Shown: positions 1 to 9,158, counted from the stretch's first letter. The stretch: 64,000 nucleotides of DNA from Maribacter forsetii DSM 18668 (GCF_000744105.1 NZ_JQLH01000001.1:2790001-2854000); one strand, 5' to 3'. Notes: generated by a model not told the origin, from the letters alone. A program made the numbers and translations.

Positions 1-437
1 AAAATAAGCCAACTGTACTAAGTGGAGCCATGTTCAATGATATCTGGTATCTACCTGGCGGAAAAAGCTGGGCAGCAAGTTTTCTAAAAGATGCCAATGC
101 AAATTACCTATGGAACGCTACGGATGAAAACGGAAGTCTGTCTTTAAGCTGGGAGAGTGTTCTTGATGTAGGTAAACATGCCGACTACTGGATTGGACCT
201 GCACAATTAGCCACTTACAAAGAAATGGAAGCATCAAGTCAACATTATACACAGTTTGATGCATTTAAGAATAAAAAAGTATTTACAACCGCAAATACAA
301 AAGGAGAAACTGGTGGCACTTTGTATTATGAATTAGCCCCACAGAGACCAGACCTTGTATTAAAAGATTTAATCCATATTTTACACCCTGGATTATTACC
401 CAATTATGTACCCTATTTTTTTAAACCACTGCTTTAA
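1..437 (+). CDS. ABC importer substrate-binding protein, C-terminal part (5' partial)
   Basis: The frame is open from base 3, so the start lies outside the window; about 145 residues are visible. It resembles the C-terminal lobe of FecB/BtuF-type periplasmic binding proteins that deliver iron-siderophore or cobalamin to an ABC importer: a PGGKSWAASFL segment, a W-x-S-V-L-D run, a FKNKKVFTTAN segment (the usual 'aVkn-rvy' region) and a closing DLIHILHP motif typical of the last helix. It is followed immediately by a FecCD permease and then an ATPase, the normal order for this importer class. Its TAA stop touches the permease start, so the genes are almost certainly cotranscribed and translationally coupled. 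The substrate cannot be told from this part. Confidence 0.85.
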   Translation, partial: NKPTVLSGAMFNDIWYLPGGKSWAASFLKDANANYLWNATDENGSLSLSWESVLDVGKHADYWIGPAQLATYKEMEASSQHYTQFDAFKNKKVFTTANTKGETGGTLYYELAPQRPDLVLKDLIHILHPGLLPNYVPYFFKPLL

Positions 438-1466
438 TTGTCAAAACCATCTACATATAGCTTTCATTTTATAACCTTGCTGGCAGTATTGCTTCTATGC
501 TTTGTTATCAATATATGTTTGGGCTCTGTAAACATTTCGTTTATTAAAACAATACAAGCATTATTTGGAACGGTTACTGAAGATTCTTCTTATTATATCA
601 TTTGGGAATATAGACTACCAAAAGCGATAACAGCTATATTGGTCGGTGGCGGTCTCTCCCTTAGCGGATTGTTAATGCAAACCCTGTTTAGAAATCCTTT
701 AGCCGGCCCCTATGTACTTGGTATTAGTTCTGGTGCTAGCCTGGGTGCCGCCCTATTAATTATGGGGACATCGCTATTTTCTTTCGTATTCACCTTTTCA
801 ACCTTCAATGATATTTCCTTGGCAATCGCATCTAGTCTTGGTAGCTTTTTGGTATTATCATTAGTGCTTGTGGTTGCGGCAAAAGTAAAAGATACTATGG
901 CTTTATTGATTATAGGTCTTATGTTTGGCAGTATTACCGCCGCTATTGTTAGCGTACTTTCTTATTTCTCTAAAGCTGAAAAACTGCAACAATACATTTT
1001 TTGGTCTTTTGGTAGCTTAGGTAATTTATCATGGATGCAATTATTGATAATTGCGCTCTGTACGTTAACAGGTATTTTTCTCAGCATCATATCCATAAAA
1101 CCACTAAATGCTTTTTTACTTGGTGAAAATTATGCCAAAAGTCTAGGGATAGGCTTAAAAACATCGCGGTACATCATCATAGTAGCTACAGGCTTACTTG
1201 CTGGATCTATTACCGCCTTTGCCGGACCTATTGCCTTTGTAGGCTTAGCCGTGCCACATATTAGCAAACAAATGTTCAATACTACAGATCATAAAATACA
1301 AATTCCTGCCGTACTCTGCTGTGGCGCCATTTTAATGTTACTATGCGACACCATAGCTCAACTACCTGGCTCGGTGAGTGTTTTACCAATAAATGCCATA
1401 ACTAGTATTTTTGGAGCTCCGGTGGTAATTTGGTTATTGGTTCGTAAAAGAAAAATGATATTCTAA
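438..1466 (+). CDS. FecCD-family ABC importer permease
   Basis: Inner-membrane permease of an iron-siderophore/cobalamin ABC importer, 342 residues, the usual size for BtuC/FecCD, with many hydrophobic segments. Family landmarks are an N-terminal W-x-Y-R-L-P-K-A sequence, GLLMQTLFRNPLAGPYVLGI after the second helix, and GPIAFVGLAVPHISKQM, the cytoplasmic loop that contacts the ATPase. The start is TTG at 438: the preceding codon is the stop of the binding protein in the same frame, so nothing further upstream is possible. The C terminus ends RKRKMIF. The partner ATPase follows within about 20 bases. Confidence 0.9.
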   Translation: MSKPSTYSFHFITLLAVLLLCFVINICLGSVNISFIKTIQALFGTVTEDSSYYIIWEYRLPKAITAILVGGGLSLSGLLMQTLFRNPLAGPYVLGISSGASLGAALLIMGTSLFSFVFTFSTFNDISLAIASSLGSFLVLSLVLVVAAKVKDTMALLIIGLMFGSITAAIVSVLSYFSKAEKLQQYIFWSFGSLGNLSWMQLLIIALCTLTGIFLSIISIKPLNAFLLGENYAKSLGIGLKTSRYIIIVATGLLAGSITAFAGPIAFVGLAVPHISKQMFNTTDHKIQIPAVLCCGAILMLLCDTIAQLPGSVSVLPINAITSIFGAPVVIWLLVRKRKMIF

Positions 1467-1478
1467 TCTTAAACTGAC

Positions 1479-2264
1479 ATCATCACTACAAGCACAACAC
1501 ATAGCACACTTTCAATCAATCAATTAACCGTTGGGTTTGATGAAAAAGTTATTGTTTCCAACATTTCTTTTGCATTGAATAAAGGGGAACTAGCGGCTAT
1601 TGTTGGTATCAACGGAATAGGAAAATCTACTTTGTTACGCACCTTAGGTAATTTTCAACCAAAAATTTCCGGTTCCATAGAAATTGAGGGAAAAGATTTA
1701 TCTACTTATAATGAAATACAATTAGCTTCTAAAATAAGCGTAGTTCTTACAGAATCTATTGCTTCAAAAAATTTATCTGTTTATGAGCTATTGGCTTTGG
1801 GTAGACAACCATACACCAATTGGCTAGGTAAATTGTCCAACGATGATATTTCTATCATAAATAACAGTATTGACCTTTTAGAATTAGAACCATTTTTAGA
1901 TAAAAAATGTTTTCAGCTAAGTGACGGACAGTTGCAACGTGTACTTATAGCCAGAGCTTTAATTCAAAATACCGATATTATTTTGTTAGACGAGCCCACT
2001 ACTCACTTAGATTTATACCACAAAGTTCAAATTTTAAAGCTTTTAAAAACTATTGCCCATAAAACCAATAAAGTAATATTGTTCACCAGTCATGAAATTG
2101 AACTTGCTATTCAATTATGTGACAAAATGTTGATTTTAGACGGAAGAGAGAATGCATTTGATGAGCCTTGTAAATTAATAGAAAACAAAAATTTTGATAC
2201 CCTCTTTCCTAAAGACACCATTTCTTTTGATGCAAATACCGGCTCTTTTAGAATTAAAAAGTAG
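1479..2264 (+). CDS. ABC importer ATP-binding protein (start codon unclear)
   Basis: Cytoplasmic ATPase of the importer. Motifs: Walker A GINGIGKST, signature LSDGQ (instead of LSGGQ), Walker B IILLDEPTTHLD with its D-loop, and a switch-region SHE. The first TTG in frame, at 1575, would give 229 residues but would remove the N-terminal beta strands normally found before Walker A. The same frame is open upstream to 1473 and encodes an expected N terminus (LSINQLTVGFDEKVIVSNIS), yet contains no ATG, GTG or TTG there. I place the start at an ATC near 1479/1482, which is a guess. Either a rare start codon is used or the annotated sequence has an error. Confidence 0.75.
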   Translation: MITTSTTHSTLSINQLTVGFDEKVIVSNISFALNKGELAAIVGINGIGKSTLLRTLGNFQPKISGSIEIEGKDLSTYNEIQLASKISVVLTESIASKNLSVYELLALGRQPYTNWLGKLSNDDISIINNSIDLLELEPFLDKKCFQLSDGQLQRVLIARALIQNTDIILLDEPTTHLDLYHKVQILKLLKTIAHKTNKVILFTSHEIELAIQLCDKMLILDGRENAFDEPCKLIENKNFDTLFPKDTISFDANTGSFRIKK

Positions 2265-2376
2265 TTATTTTATCATTTATAAAAAATTCAATTGGGTATG
2301 TTAATTAAAAACAGACCACCTCTTTTAATCTTTACTGCCCAAACAAGTATCTTTACCTGAATATTTCAATACATTA

Positions 2377-3726
2377 ATGAACGAAATTTATATTTACTTA
2401 ATCATCGGTATCCTCTGCCTTGCCATTGGATATATTTTAGGTAATTATATTCAGCTTTTAAAAACAAAATCTAGGCAAAGCACATTAGAAGAAAGAGAGC
2501 AGCAAATGCTCAATAACCTTTCTGTTTTTCAAGACAGATTAAAAGATAGCGAGACACAAAAAGTACAACTACAGTCAGACAAAGAACGATTAGGCAACCA
2601 AATAGTTCGTTATCAATCCGATATAGAAAATTTACAGCTTAAGAATAGAGAGCAGAAAGAGGAAGTTGAAAAGCTTCAAGAGAAATTTACTAAGGAGTTT
2701 GAAAATCTTGCCAATAAAATACTGGAAGAAAAAAGCTTAAAATTTACAGAACGAAACGAGAAAAACATCAAAGACATTCTTACTCCGTTAAATGAAAAAA
2801 TTCTCCTTTTTGAAAAGAAGGTTGAAGAAAGTCAAAAAGAAAACATCAGTATACATTCTGCACTAAAAGAGCAGTTACTTAATCTACAGAACCAGAATAT
2901 AAAAATTACCCAAGAAGCAGAGAACCTGACTAAAGCATTAAAAGGTGATAGTAAAATGCAAGGTAATTGGGGCGAGCTTGTATTGGAGCGCGTACTAGAG
3001 AAATCTGGTTTAGAAAAGGACCGCGAATACAACGTGCAACAAAGTTTTACTCGTGAAGATGGTAGCCGTGTATTGCCAGATGTTATTATCAACTTACCAG
3101 ATGGCAAAAAAATGGTAGTAGATTCTAAAGTATCCCTAACCGATTACGAGCGTTATGTAAATGCTGAAGATGATTTTAAAGAGAAGTATTTAAAAGACCA
3201 CATCAACTCATTAAGAAGGCATGTAGATCAACTATCTGCCAAAAAATATGAGGATTTATATGTAATGGAGAGTCCAGATTTTGTTTTAATGTTCGTACCC
3301 ATTGAACCTGCATTTGCAATTGCCATTAATCAAGATAGTTCTTTATACAATAAAGCTTTTGAGCAAAATATTATTATTGTTACTCCTTCAACACTTCTTG
3401 CTACCTTGCGCACTATTGATAGTATGTGGAATAATGAGAAACAACAACGAAATGCTATTGAAATAGCACGGCAAGCTGGTGCTCTTTATGATAAATTTGA
3501 AGGCTTTGTTGGCGACTTAATGAAAGTAGGCAAAAAGATGGACGATGCTAAGGATGAATACCGTGGCGCAATGAACAAACTAGTCGATGGACGCGGTAAT
3601 ATTATCACTAGTATAGAAAAACTTAAAAAAATGGGTGCGAAAGCGAAAAAATCCATTCCTGAATCTTTAATTAAACGTGCAGTTGAAGATGATGATTTCG
3701 AAGAAGAACCTAAATTAAAATTATAA
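2377..3726 (+). CDS. rmuC: DNA recombination protein RmuC
   Basis: RmuC homologue of 449 residues. A single N-terminal membrane helix (about residues 4-24) is followed by a long charged coiled coil (about 30-190), then the RmuC nuclease-like domain, with GNWGELVLERVLEKSGLE at 196-213 and a PDVIINLPDGKKMVVDSKVS stretch around 231-250 that carries the PD-(D/E)xK-type acidic and lysine residues. The E. coli protein limits inversions and rearrangements at short inverted repeats and copes with replication-linked DNA damage. The C-terminal tail is acidic. It has a 112-base upstream gap from the ABC genes, so it is probably a separate transcription unit. ATG start, length as expected. Confidence 0.93.
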   Translation: MNEIYIYLIIGILCLAIGYILGNYIQLLKTKSRQSTLEEREQQMLNNLSVFQDRLKDSETQKVQLQSDKERLGNQIVRYQSDIENLQLKNREQKEEVEKLQEKFTKEFENLANKILEEKSLKFTERNEKNIKDILTPLNEKILLFEKKVEESQKENISIHSALKEQLLNLQNQNIKITQEAENLTKALKGDSKMQGNWGELVLERVLEKSGLEKDREYNVQQSFTREDGSRVLPDVIINLPDGKKMVVDSKVSLTDYERYVNAEDDFKEKYLKDHINSLRRHVDQLSAKKYEDLYVMESPDFVLMFVPIEPAFAIAINQDSSLYNKAFEQNIIIVTPSTLLATLRTIDSMWNNEKQQRNAIEIARQAGALYDKFEGFVGDLMKVGKKMDDAKDEYRGAMNKLVDGRGNIITSIEKLKKMGAKAKKSIPESLIKRAVEDDDFEEEPKLKL

Positions 3727-3761
3727 AAACCAACCATTATTTATATATTAAAATTAAGAAC

Positions 3762-4127
3762 ATGAAAAAGATTGTATCATTACTTTTATTAAGCGTAGTT
3801 GTTATTGGCGCCCTGTATTATGCCTTTATATACTTTGTTACCTTTAGTGAAGGCGTACGTTCAGGAGAACTTATTAAAATTAGTCACAAAGGTGTACTGG
3901 TTAAAACTTGGGAAGGCGAAATAAGCCAAGGTATTTCAGGTGCTCAAATATTCTCTTTTTCAGTGTTGGACAAGGACGCAGAAGTAATAGAAAAATTACA
4001 GGAATATCAAGGTCAATACGTAAAAGTAAGTTACGTAGAACGTTACACAACTTTTTTCTGGCTAGGAGACACCAAGTACTTTGTGACCGAAGTACACGCT
4101 GAAAAATCACCTCATTTTAGAAATTAA
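3762..4127 (+). CDS. small membrane-anchored protein of unknown function
   Basis: A 121-residue protein with one hydrophobic N-terminal segment (about residues 4-27), followed by a compact, conserved-looking soluble domain (SEGVRSGELIKISHKG, KTWEGEISQGISG, YQGQYVKVSYVERY). Such proteins are common next to housekeeping genes in flavobacteria, and I recall them sometimes being labelled '6-phosphogluconate dehydrogenase'. No Rossmann motif or dehydrogenase signature is present, so that label would be unsupported. The hydrophobic segment could be a signal anchor with the domain outside the cytoplasm. It starts 35 bases after rmuC and 30 bases before the thioesterase, suggesting one transcript. 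Function unknown. Confidence 0.8.
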   Translation: MKKIVSLLLLSVVVIGALYYAFIYFVTFSEGVRSGELIKISHKGVLVKTWEGEISQGISGAQIFSFSVLDKDAEVIEKLQEYQGQYVKVSYVERYTTFFWLGDTKYFVTEVHAEKSPHFRN

Positions 4128-4157
4128 AAATCCGCCAAACTATATAAGAACAAGATT

Positions 4158-4703
4158 ATGGAAAAGTATAAAAGTGTAAAAGAATCTAGAGTTTCTATAA
4201 CGGAGTTAATGCTGCCCTCCCATTCTAATTTTGGAGGAAAAGTGCATGGTGGACATATATTGAACCTAATGGATCAAATTGCCTTTGCATGTGCTTCTAA
4301 ACACTCTCAACAGTATTGCGTAACCGCTTCTGTTAACCGAGTAAACTTTCTAAACCCTATTGAAGTTGGTGAACTAGTGACCTTGAAAGCTAGTATAAAC
4401 TATACAGGTAGAACTTCTATGGTAGTTGGTGTTCGTGTAGAATCAGAGAATATTACATCTGGCACTAAAAAGCATTGTAACTCGTCGTACTTTACCATGG
4501 TAGCTAAGGGAACAGATGGTAAAAATGTTCCCGTACCAGGATTAATTATTTCTGACGACCAAGGCATTAGAAGGTTTGCTCGTAGTAAATACCGTAAGCT
4601 AGAGGCTCAAGAAAGAGACACCAAATTTGAATCTAAGTCCTTTAATTCAGAAGAATACATTAAGGAATTGGAATCTGAAAACATTAAGATTGAAATGAAG
4701 TAA
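4158..4703 (+). CDS. acyl-CoA thioesterase, hotdog fold (YciA/BACH type)
   Basis: Cytoplasmic acyl-CoA hydrolase of 181 residues. A single hotdog domain covers about residues 8-125, with the family-typical LMLPSHSNFGGKVHGGHILNLMDQ run in the first helix (the N of 'SHSNFGG' and the D of 'MDQIAF' are the usual active-site positions) and a VNRVNFLNPIEVGELVTLKA strand. A charged C-terminal extension of about 55 residues follows. It hydrolyses acyl-CoA esters to free acid and CoA; the chain-length preference is not predictable by eye. The last 20 bases overlap the 3' end of pgl on the opposite strand, so the two genes end tail to tail inside one another. Confidence 0.9.
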   Translation: MEKYKSVKESRVSITELMLPSHSNFGGKVHGGHILNLMDQIAFACASKHSQQYCVTASVNRVNFLNPIEVGELVTLKASINYTGRTSMVVGVRVESENITSGTKKHCNSSYFTMVAKGTDGKNVPVPGLIISDDQGIRRFARSKYRKLEAQERDTKFESKSFNSEEYIKELESENIKIEMK

Positions 4704-5409
4704 GAAGCTTTGCCGCGGCAGCATCTAAAAACCATACCAAGTCTTTTGTTTTAGGTGCTACGTGACTTGCCGGATAATCTAAATATCCTTCTTCCCTATC
4801 AACTATAATCTTAACCTTTTCGGCTTTGCCCTCTCCTGTCACTAAAAAGGCTACAGTTTTTGCGTTGTTGATTATTCTACCTGTAAGCGAAACTCGCCTT
4901 TGACCGGATTCTGGATGAATAGCCACTTCACAATTATCCGGAGAAACCCATAAGTTGATTTCATGTGGAAATATTGATGCTGTATGACCGTCATCGCCCA
5001 TACCAAGAATAACTAAATCGAATTGAGGAAGACCTAATTCCTTTGGCAACTCTTTCTCTAACAAATCGCCATAACGCTTTGCTTCTTCCTTAGGATCCTT
5101 CTCACCCATAATTCGGTGAATATTCTCCTCTGGTATATCTACCTTAGAAATAAGGTGCTCTACAGTCATTTTGTAGTTACTTTCATCATCTGTAGGCGCT
5201 ACACATCTTTCATCTCCCCAATATAAATGAATGTTCTTCCAATCTACATCTTCAGCAAATTCCTCCGCTAAAACATCGAATACAATTTTAGGTGTACTAC
5301 CACCAGACAAGGCAATATGAAAAGCCTTCTGAGTGCCCGATTTTTCAATCAGATACTTAGAAAACTCTTCGGCAACCTTTACTTTATTTTGATATACTTT
5401 TAATTCCAT
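4684..5409 (-). CDS. pgl: 6-phosphogluconolactonase
   Basis: Second enzyme of the oxidative pentose phosphate pathway, hydrolysing 6-phosphogluconolactone to 6-phosphogluconate. At 241 residues it has the standard DevB/SOL-type length. Landmarks: IALSGGSTPK near residue 32 (phosphate-binding loop), HLYWGDERCVAPTDDESNY, and LVILGMGDDGHTASIFP, the family signature with the catalytic histidine. It lies 34 bases downstream of zwf on the same strand, so the two are surely cotranscribed. The 3' end overlaps the thioesterase gene by 20 bases. Confidence 0.95.
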   Translation of the reverse strand: MELKVYQNKVKVAEEFSKYLIEKSGTQKAFHIALSGGSTPKIVFDVLAEEFAEDVDWKNIHLYWGDERCVAPTDDESNYKMTVEHLISKVDIPEENIHRIMGEKDPKEEAKRYGDLLEKELPKELGLPQFDLVILGMGDDGHTASIFPHEINLWVSPDNCEVAIHPESGQRRVSLTGRIINNAKTVAFLVTGEGKAEKVKIIVDREEGYLDYPASHVAPKTKDLVWFLDAAAAKLLTSFQS

Positions 5410-5443
5410 CTTAACTAAATACTTTAATTAATCTTCTAACCTA

Positions 5444-6976
5444 CTAGCAGATTACACAGTAACCAGATTCATCTGCCAAGTTCTCGCTAGGGTTTCTCCA
5501 TTCACCAACACCCTCAATTAGTTCATTTGCGTTTTCAGGACCCCAAACTCCCGCTGCATAACCGTACATTTTCACATCTTTGCCACTGTTCCAATACTCT
5601 AAAATTGGATCTACAAATGCCCATGCAGCCTCTACTTCATCAGCTCTTGCGTATAATGTAGCATCACCTTGCATAGCGTCTAATAATAAACGCTCGTAAG
5701 CTTCCATTACATGTGTTTCGGTTAAACTAGAATAGTAGAAATCCATATTTGCACGTTCAACCTCAAATCCTTGCCCCGGCACCTTAACACCAAACTTCAA
5801 CAATATACCTTCATCTGGCTGAATACGAATAATCAATTTATTATCCTTATTGCTAATCCCTGCTTCCTTAAAGATTTGATGATGTGGAGTTTTAAAGTGT
5901 ATAACCACTTCAGTAACTTTAGTAGGCATACGTTTTGCCGTTCTTACATAAAAAGGAACATCTGCCCAACGCCAGTTATCTACATAGAACTTAACTGCCG
6001 CAAAAGTTTCTGTAGTTGAATTTTCATCAACACCTTCTTCTTCTCGATAACCATTAACTTCTTGTCCGTCAATTTTAGAGGCTACATATTGTGCCCTGAT
6101 CGTATTTTCAAAAAGTGTTTGCTCATCGTTCATTATTTTAAGAGACTTCAAAGCCTTCAGTTTTTCATTACGAATTTCTTCTGCATCGGCACTCAAAGGT
6201 GGCTCCATAACAATCAAAGCTACAATCTGCAATAAATGACTTTGAAACATATCTCTTAATGCTCCAGATTTATCATAGTACCCGCCTCTTTTTTCAACAC
6301 CTACACTTTCGGCATTTGTAATTTCTACATGGTGAATATAATTCCTATTCCAAAGTGGTTCAAAAATACTATTGGCAAAACGTGTTACCAGTAAATTCTG
6401 AACTGTTTCTTTTCCTAAATAATGATCAATTCTAAAAATTTGACCTTCTTGAAAATAGGTATGTAAACCGTCATTTAATTCTTTGGCTGATTCTAAGCTG
6501 TACCCGAATGGTTTTTCAACAATCAATCTCCTCCAACCAGATGCTTCGTCATTTAAACCTTGATCGGATAAGTTTTTTGCTATAGGCTCATATAAACTTG
6601 GAGGTGTAGATAAATAGAACATGTGATTGCCTTGCGTACCATATTTCTGATCTAAATCTGAAATACGCTTTTCTAAACGTTCATATGATGTATCATAATC
6701 CGAACCCAAATCTTCATAAAAAAGCTTATCTGCAAATTTTTGAATATAATCCGCATCAAATTCTTTACGTTCCTTTTCTAAATAAGGACTTTCTAGAACC
6801 ACTTTGTTTCTAAATTTTAAATCGCCTAAATCACTCCTACTTACACCCAATACCACAAAATTATCAGGTAAGTCATTTCCCTTATATAAATTAAATATAG
6901 CAGGTATAAGTTTTCTTGCCGTTAAATCTCCAGATGCCCCAAAGATTACGAGCATTTGATTTTCTGTCTTTTTCAT
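5444..6976 (-). CDS. zwf: glucose-6-phosphate 1-dehydrogenase
   Basis: Oxidises glucose-6-phosphate to 6-phosphogluconolactone with reduction of NAD(P). Numbered from the ATG at 6976 (510 residues, the normal length), it has the nucleotide-binding GASGDLTARK at 13-22, EKPFG at 154-158 and the active-site RIDHYLGKE at 182-190. An in-frame ATG at 7024 would add 16 residues (MAYFLRYLKNKEYQPI) with no family resemblance. MKKTENQMLVIFGASGD matches the usual flavobacterial N terminus as I remember it, so I prefer 6976. Pgl follows in the same unit, and gnd diverges on the other side of a roughly 140-base shared promoter region. Confidence 0.95.
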   Translation of the reverse strand: MKKTENQMLVIFGASGDLTARKLIPAIFNLYKGNDLPDNFVVLGVSRSDLGDLKFRNKVVLESPYLEKERKEFDADYIQKFADKLFYEDLGSDYDTSYERLEKRISDLDQKYGTQGNHMFYLSTPPSLYEPIAKNLSDQGLNDEASGWRRLIVEKPFGYSLESAKELNDGLHTYFQEGQIFRIDHYLGKETVQNLLVTRFANSIFEPLWNRNYIHHVEITNAESVGVEKRGGYYDKSGALRDMFQSHLLQIVALIVMEPPLSADAEEIRNEKLKALKSLKIMNDEQTLFENTIRAQYVASKIDGQEVNGYREEEGVDENSTTETFAAVKFYVDNWRWADVPFYVRTAKRMPTKVTEVVIHFKTPHHQIFKEAGISNKDNKLIIRIQPDEGILLKFGVKVPGQGFEVERANMDFYYSSLTETHVMEAYERLLLDAMQGDATLYARADEVEAAWAFVDPILEYWNSGKDVKMYGYAAGVWGPENANELIEGVGEWRNPSENLADESGYCVIC

Positions 6977-7036
6977 TATAGGTTGATATTCTTTATTCTT
7001 CAAATATCTTAAAAAGTAAGCCATTATCGGGCGTTA

Positions 7037-7064
7037 TTAAGATACAATTTGGATTTAAAGTCAA
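7037..7064 (-). promoter_or_regulatory. weak candidate zwf promoter
   Basis: On the minus strand TTG (complement of 7062-7064) is followed after 17 bases by TATCTTAA (complement of 7037-7044), a partial match to the Bacteroidota -33 TTG / -7 TAnnTTTG pair. If used, transcription would begin only about 10 bases before the ATG at 7024, which agrees better with translation from 6976. Confidence 0.3.
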
Positions 7065-7082
7065 TATTTTAAATTATTTTTG
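7048..7082 (+). promoter_or_regulatory. candidate gnd promoter
   Basis: TATTTTTG at 7075-7082 matches the Bacteroidota -7 consensus TAnnTTTG exactly. TTTG at 7048-7051 lies 23 bases upstream, the upper limit of usual -33 spacing. The predicted start near 7090 leaves a leader of about 70 bases before gnd. Confidence 0.5.
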
Positions 7083-7160
7083 GTTCACATTATGTTACTA
7101 ACAATAAATAAGTAAAAATTGTAACATTTTGATGTATTCTAATTATAAAACATTCAATTT

Positions 7161-8561
7161 ATGTACGATTTTGGTTTAGTAGGTCTTGGAGTAATGGGAC
7201 AAAATTTTATTCTCAATGTAGCCGACAACGGATTTTCTGCCTATGGATATGATTTAGATGATGAAAAAGTAGAGGCTTTAAAGACTTTAGGAGGTGACTT
7301 AGACAAAGTAAGTGCATCTAGCAACATAAAAACTTTTGTAAAAAACCTTAAGCAACCACGTAAAATAATGCTTTTGGTTCCTGCAGGTAAAATTGTAGAC
7401 GGAGTTATAGAATCGCTATTACCACATATTGATAAAGGAGATATTATTATTGATGGTGGAAATTCTTTCTTTACAGATACGGATAGAAGAGAATCTTATT
7501 TGCAAGAAAAAGGAATTAACTTTTTTGGCGCAGGGGTTTCTGGTGGTGCAAAAGGTGCCCGTAAAGGACCTAGTATTATGCCAGGTGGTTCAAAATCTGC
7601 ATACGAGCATATTAAACCAATTTTTGAAGCTGTATCCGCTAAATATAACGGCGAACCCTGTGTTGCTTATTTAGGCCCTAAATCTGCCGGTAACTACGTA
7701 AAAATGGTTCACAATGGTATAGAATACGGATTAATGCAGTTGACTTCTGAAATTTATGATGTTCTTAAAAAAGGAGGGGATTATAATAATGATGAATTAC
7801 ATAGCACTTTTGCAAAATGGAATTCAGGAAGACTACAATCTTTCTTAGTTGAAATTACTTCTGAAATTTTCGAACAAAAAGATGATTTAACAGAAGGTAG
7901 CTTAGTTGATCAGATATTAGATAAAGCCAAGCAAAAAGGTACTGGTAAATGGACGAGCCAAAATGCGATGGACCTTGGTATCCCTGTTCCTTCTATAGAT
8001 GTCGCAGTAAGCATGCGTGAACTATCTGCTTTAAAAGATGAAAGAATTAAAGCCGATGCCCTATATGACAGAACAACGGTAGCACATATGGATAAGGAGA
8101 AGTTAGAAGCTCTAACAGAAAAGGCATTGTACTTCTCGTTTATAATCACCTATTCTCAAGGTCTTCACCAATTAGCAGATGCCTCTAGAGAGTATGGTTA
8201 CGACTTAGATATTTCTGAAATCGCAAAAATATGGAGAGCAGGTTGTATTATACGTGCCGGTTTATTAGCTGATATTACAGAGGCATTCAAAGCTGAACCT
8301 ACATTGCCAAATCTATTACTTTCTCCAAATTTTGTAGATAGCGTAAAAGAAACGGTAGGTGCTGCAAGAGAATTGGTTGCATTTGGGGCTAAAAACGGTA
8401 TTCCGTTACCCGGCCTATCAAATTCACTTACCTATTTTGATGCGTATACATCAAGCAAATTACCCTTAAACCTTATTCAAGCGCAACGAGATTACTTTGG
8501 TTCTCATACTTATGAGCGTTTGGATCGTGAAGGTATTTTTCATACAGAATGGGAAGATTAA
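7161..8561 (+). CDS. gnd: 6-phosphogluconate dehydrogenase (decarboxylating)
   Basis: Third enzyme of the oxidative pentose phosphate pathway: 6-phosphogluconate to ribulose-5-phosphate, CO2 and NAD(P)H. It has 466 residues, typical of the long form. The Rossmann motif GLGVMG is at 8-13, the substrate-binding GVSGGAKGARKGPSIMPGG spans about 125-143, and the catalytic region KSAGNYVKMVHNGIEYG has Lys181 and Glu188 as the expected general base and acid. The C-terminal tail YFGSHTYERLDREG is the conserved segment that reaches into the partner subunit. It is divergent from zwf-pgl, so all three pathway enzymes are clustered. Confidence 0.97.
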   Translation: MYDFGLVGLGVMGQNFILNVADNGFSAYGYDLDDEKVEALKTLGGDLDKVSASSNIKTFVKNLKQPRKIMLLVPAGKIVDGVIESLLPHIDKGDIIIDGGNSFFTDTDRRESYLQEKGINFFGAGVSGGAKGARKGPSIMPGGSKSAYEHIKPIFEAVSAKYNGEPCVAYLGPKSAGNYVKMVHNGIEYGLMQLTSEIYDVLKKGGDYNNDELHSTFAKWNSGRLQSFLVEITSEIFEQKDDLTEGSLVDQILDKAKQKGTGKWTSQNAMDLGIPVPSIDVAVSMRELSALKDERIKADALYDRTTVAHMDKEKLEALTEKALYFSFIITYSQGLHQLADASREYGYDLDISEIAKIWRAGCIIRAGLLADITEAFKAEPTLPNLLLSPNFVDSVKETVGAARELVAFGAKNGIPLPGLSNSLTYFDAYTSSKLPLNLIQAQRDYFGSHTYERLDREGIFHTEWED

Positions 8562-8571
8562 ATAATATCAT

Positions 8572-9111
8572 TTGAGAAAATTAAATATATCTTTTAGTAG
8601 CATTTGCCTTTTAGCTGTTTTCACAACTACAATACTATCTTGTAAGCAAAAATCTAAAGAAGAGGTTCCTGTTGAAATACTGGATAATCATACTTTAAAC
8701 AGAACGGCAAATGCTACCTTAAATGATTCTCTTACCAGGCAAGTATATGTTCCTATATATTCTGATATTTACAATCAGACTAGAGATTCAAGAACCTTAC
8801 TAACCGCTACTTTAAGCATTAGAAACACCAGCTTAAAGGATAGTTTGTTCGTTAGTAAAATTGACTATTACAATACGGAAGGCGATTTGGTAAGAAGTTA
8901 TATTGACTCCCCTATTTACCTTACCCCAATGGAATCTATAGATTATGTTATTGAACAACAAGATACTTCTGGTGGTAGTGGCGCTAATTTTTTAATTGAT
9001 TGGTATTCTAAAAAACGGTTGAACCCATTGTTTCAAGCTGTAATGGTTGGCGGTTTAGGCGCTCAGGCCTTTTCTTTTACTACAGAAGGAATTGAGATTA
9101 TCGAAGAATAG
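8572..9111 (+). CDS. DUF3124-type lipoprotein
   Basis: A 179-residue predicted lipoprotein starting with TTG at 8572, ten bases after the gnd stop. An N-terminal hydrophobic segment ends in TTILSC with the lipid-acceptor cysteine near residue 24. The mature part resembles DUF3124: VYVPIYSDIY, LTATLSIRNTS, YIDSPIYLTPMESIDYVIE and a GGSGANFLIDW motif. It is probably periplasmic or membrane-associated; its role is unknown. Its position suggests cotranscription with gnd, which may be incidental. No ATG lies near enough to replace the TTG without losing the signal peptide. Confidence 0.8.
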   Translation: MRKLNISFSSICLLAVFTTTILSCKQKSKEEVPVEILDNHTLNRTANATLNDSLTRQVYVPIYSDIYNQTRDSRTLLTATLSIRNTSLKDSLFVSKIDYYNTEGDLVRSYIDSPIYLTPMESIDYVIEQQDTSGGSGANFLIDWYSKKRLNPLFQAVMVGGLGAQAFSFTTEGIEIIEE

Positions 9112-9158
9112 CTGTTACTACTAAAAAAAACTAAAGTCTTATAATCACACTAGCCTAC

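Noticed and set aside
3762..4127. Annotation as 6-phosphogluconate dehydrogenase
   Set aside because: The protein is 121 residues with a membrane segment and no nucleotide-binding motif; the real gnd is at 7161-8561.
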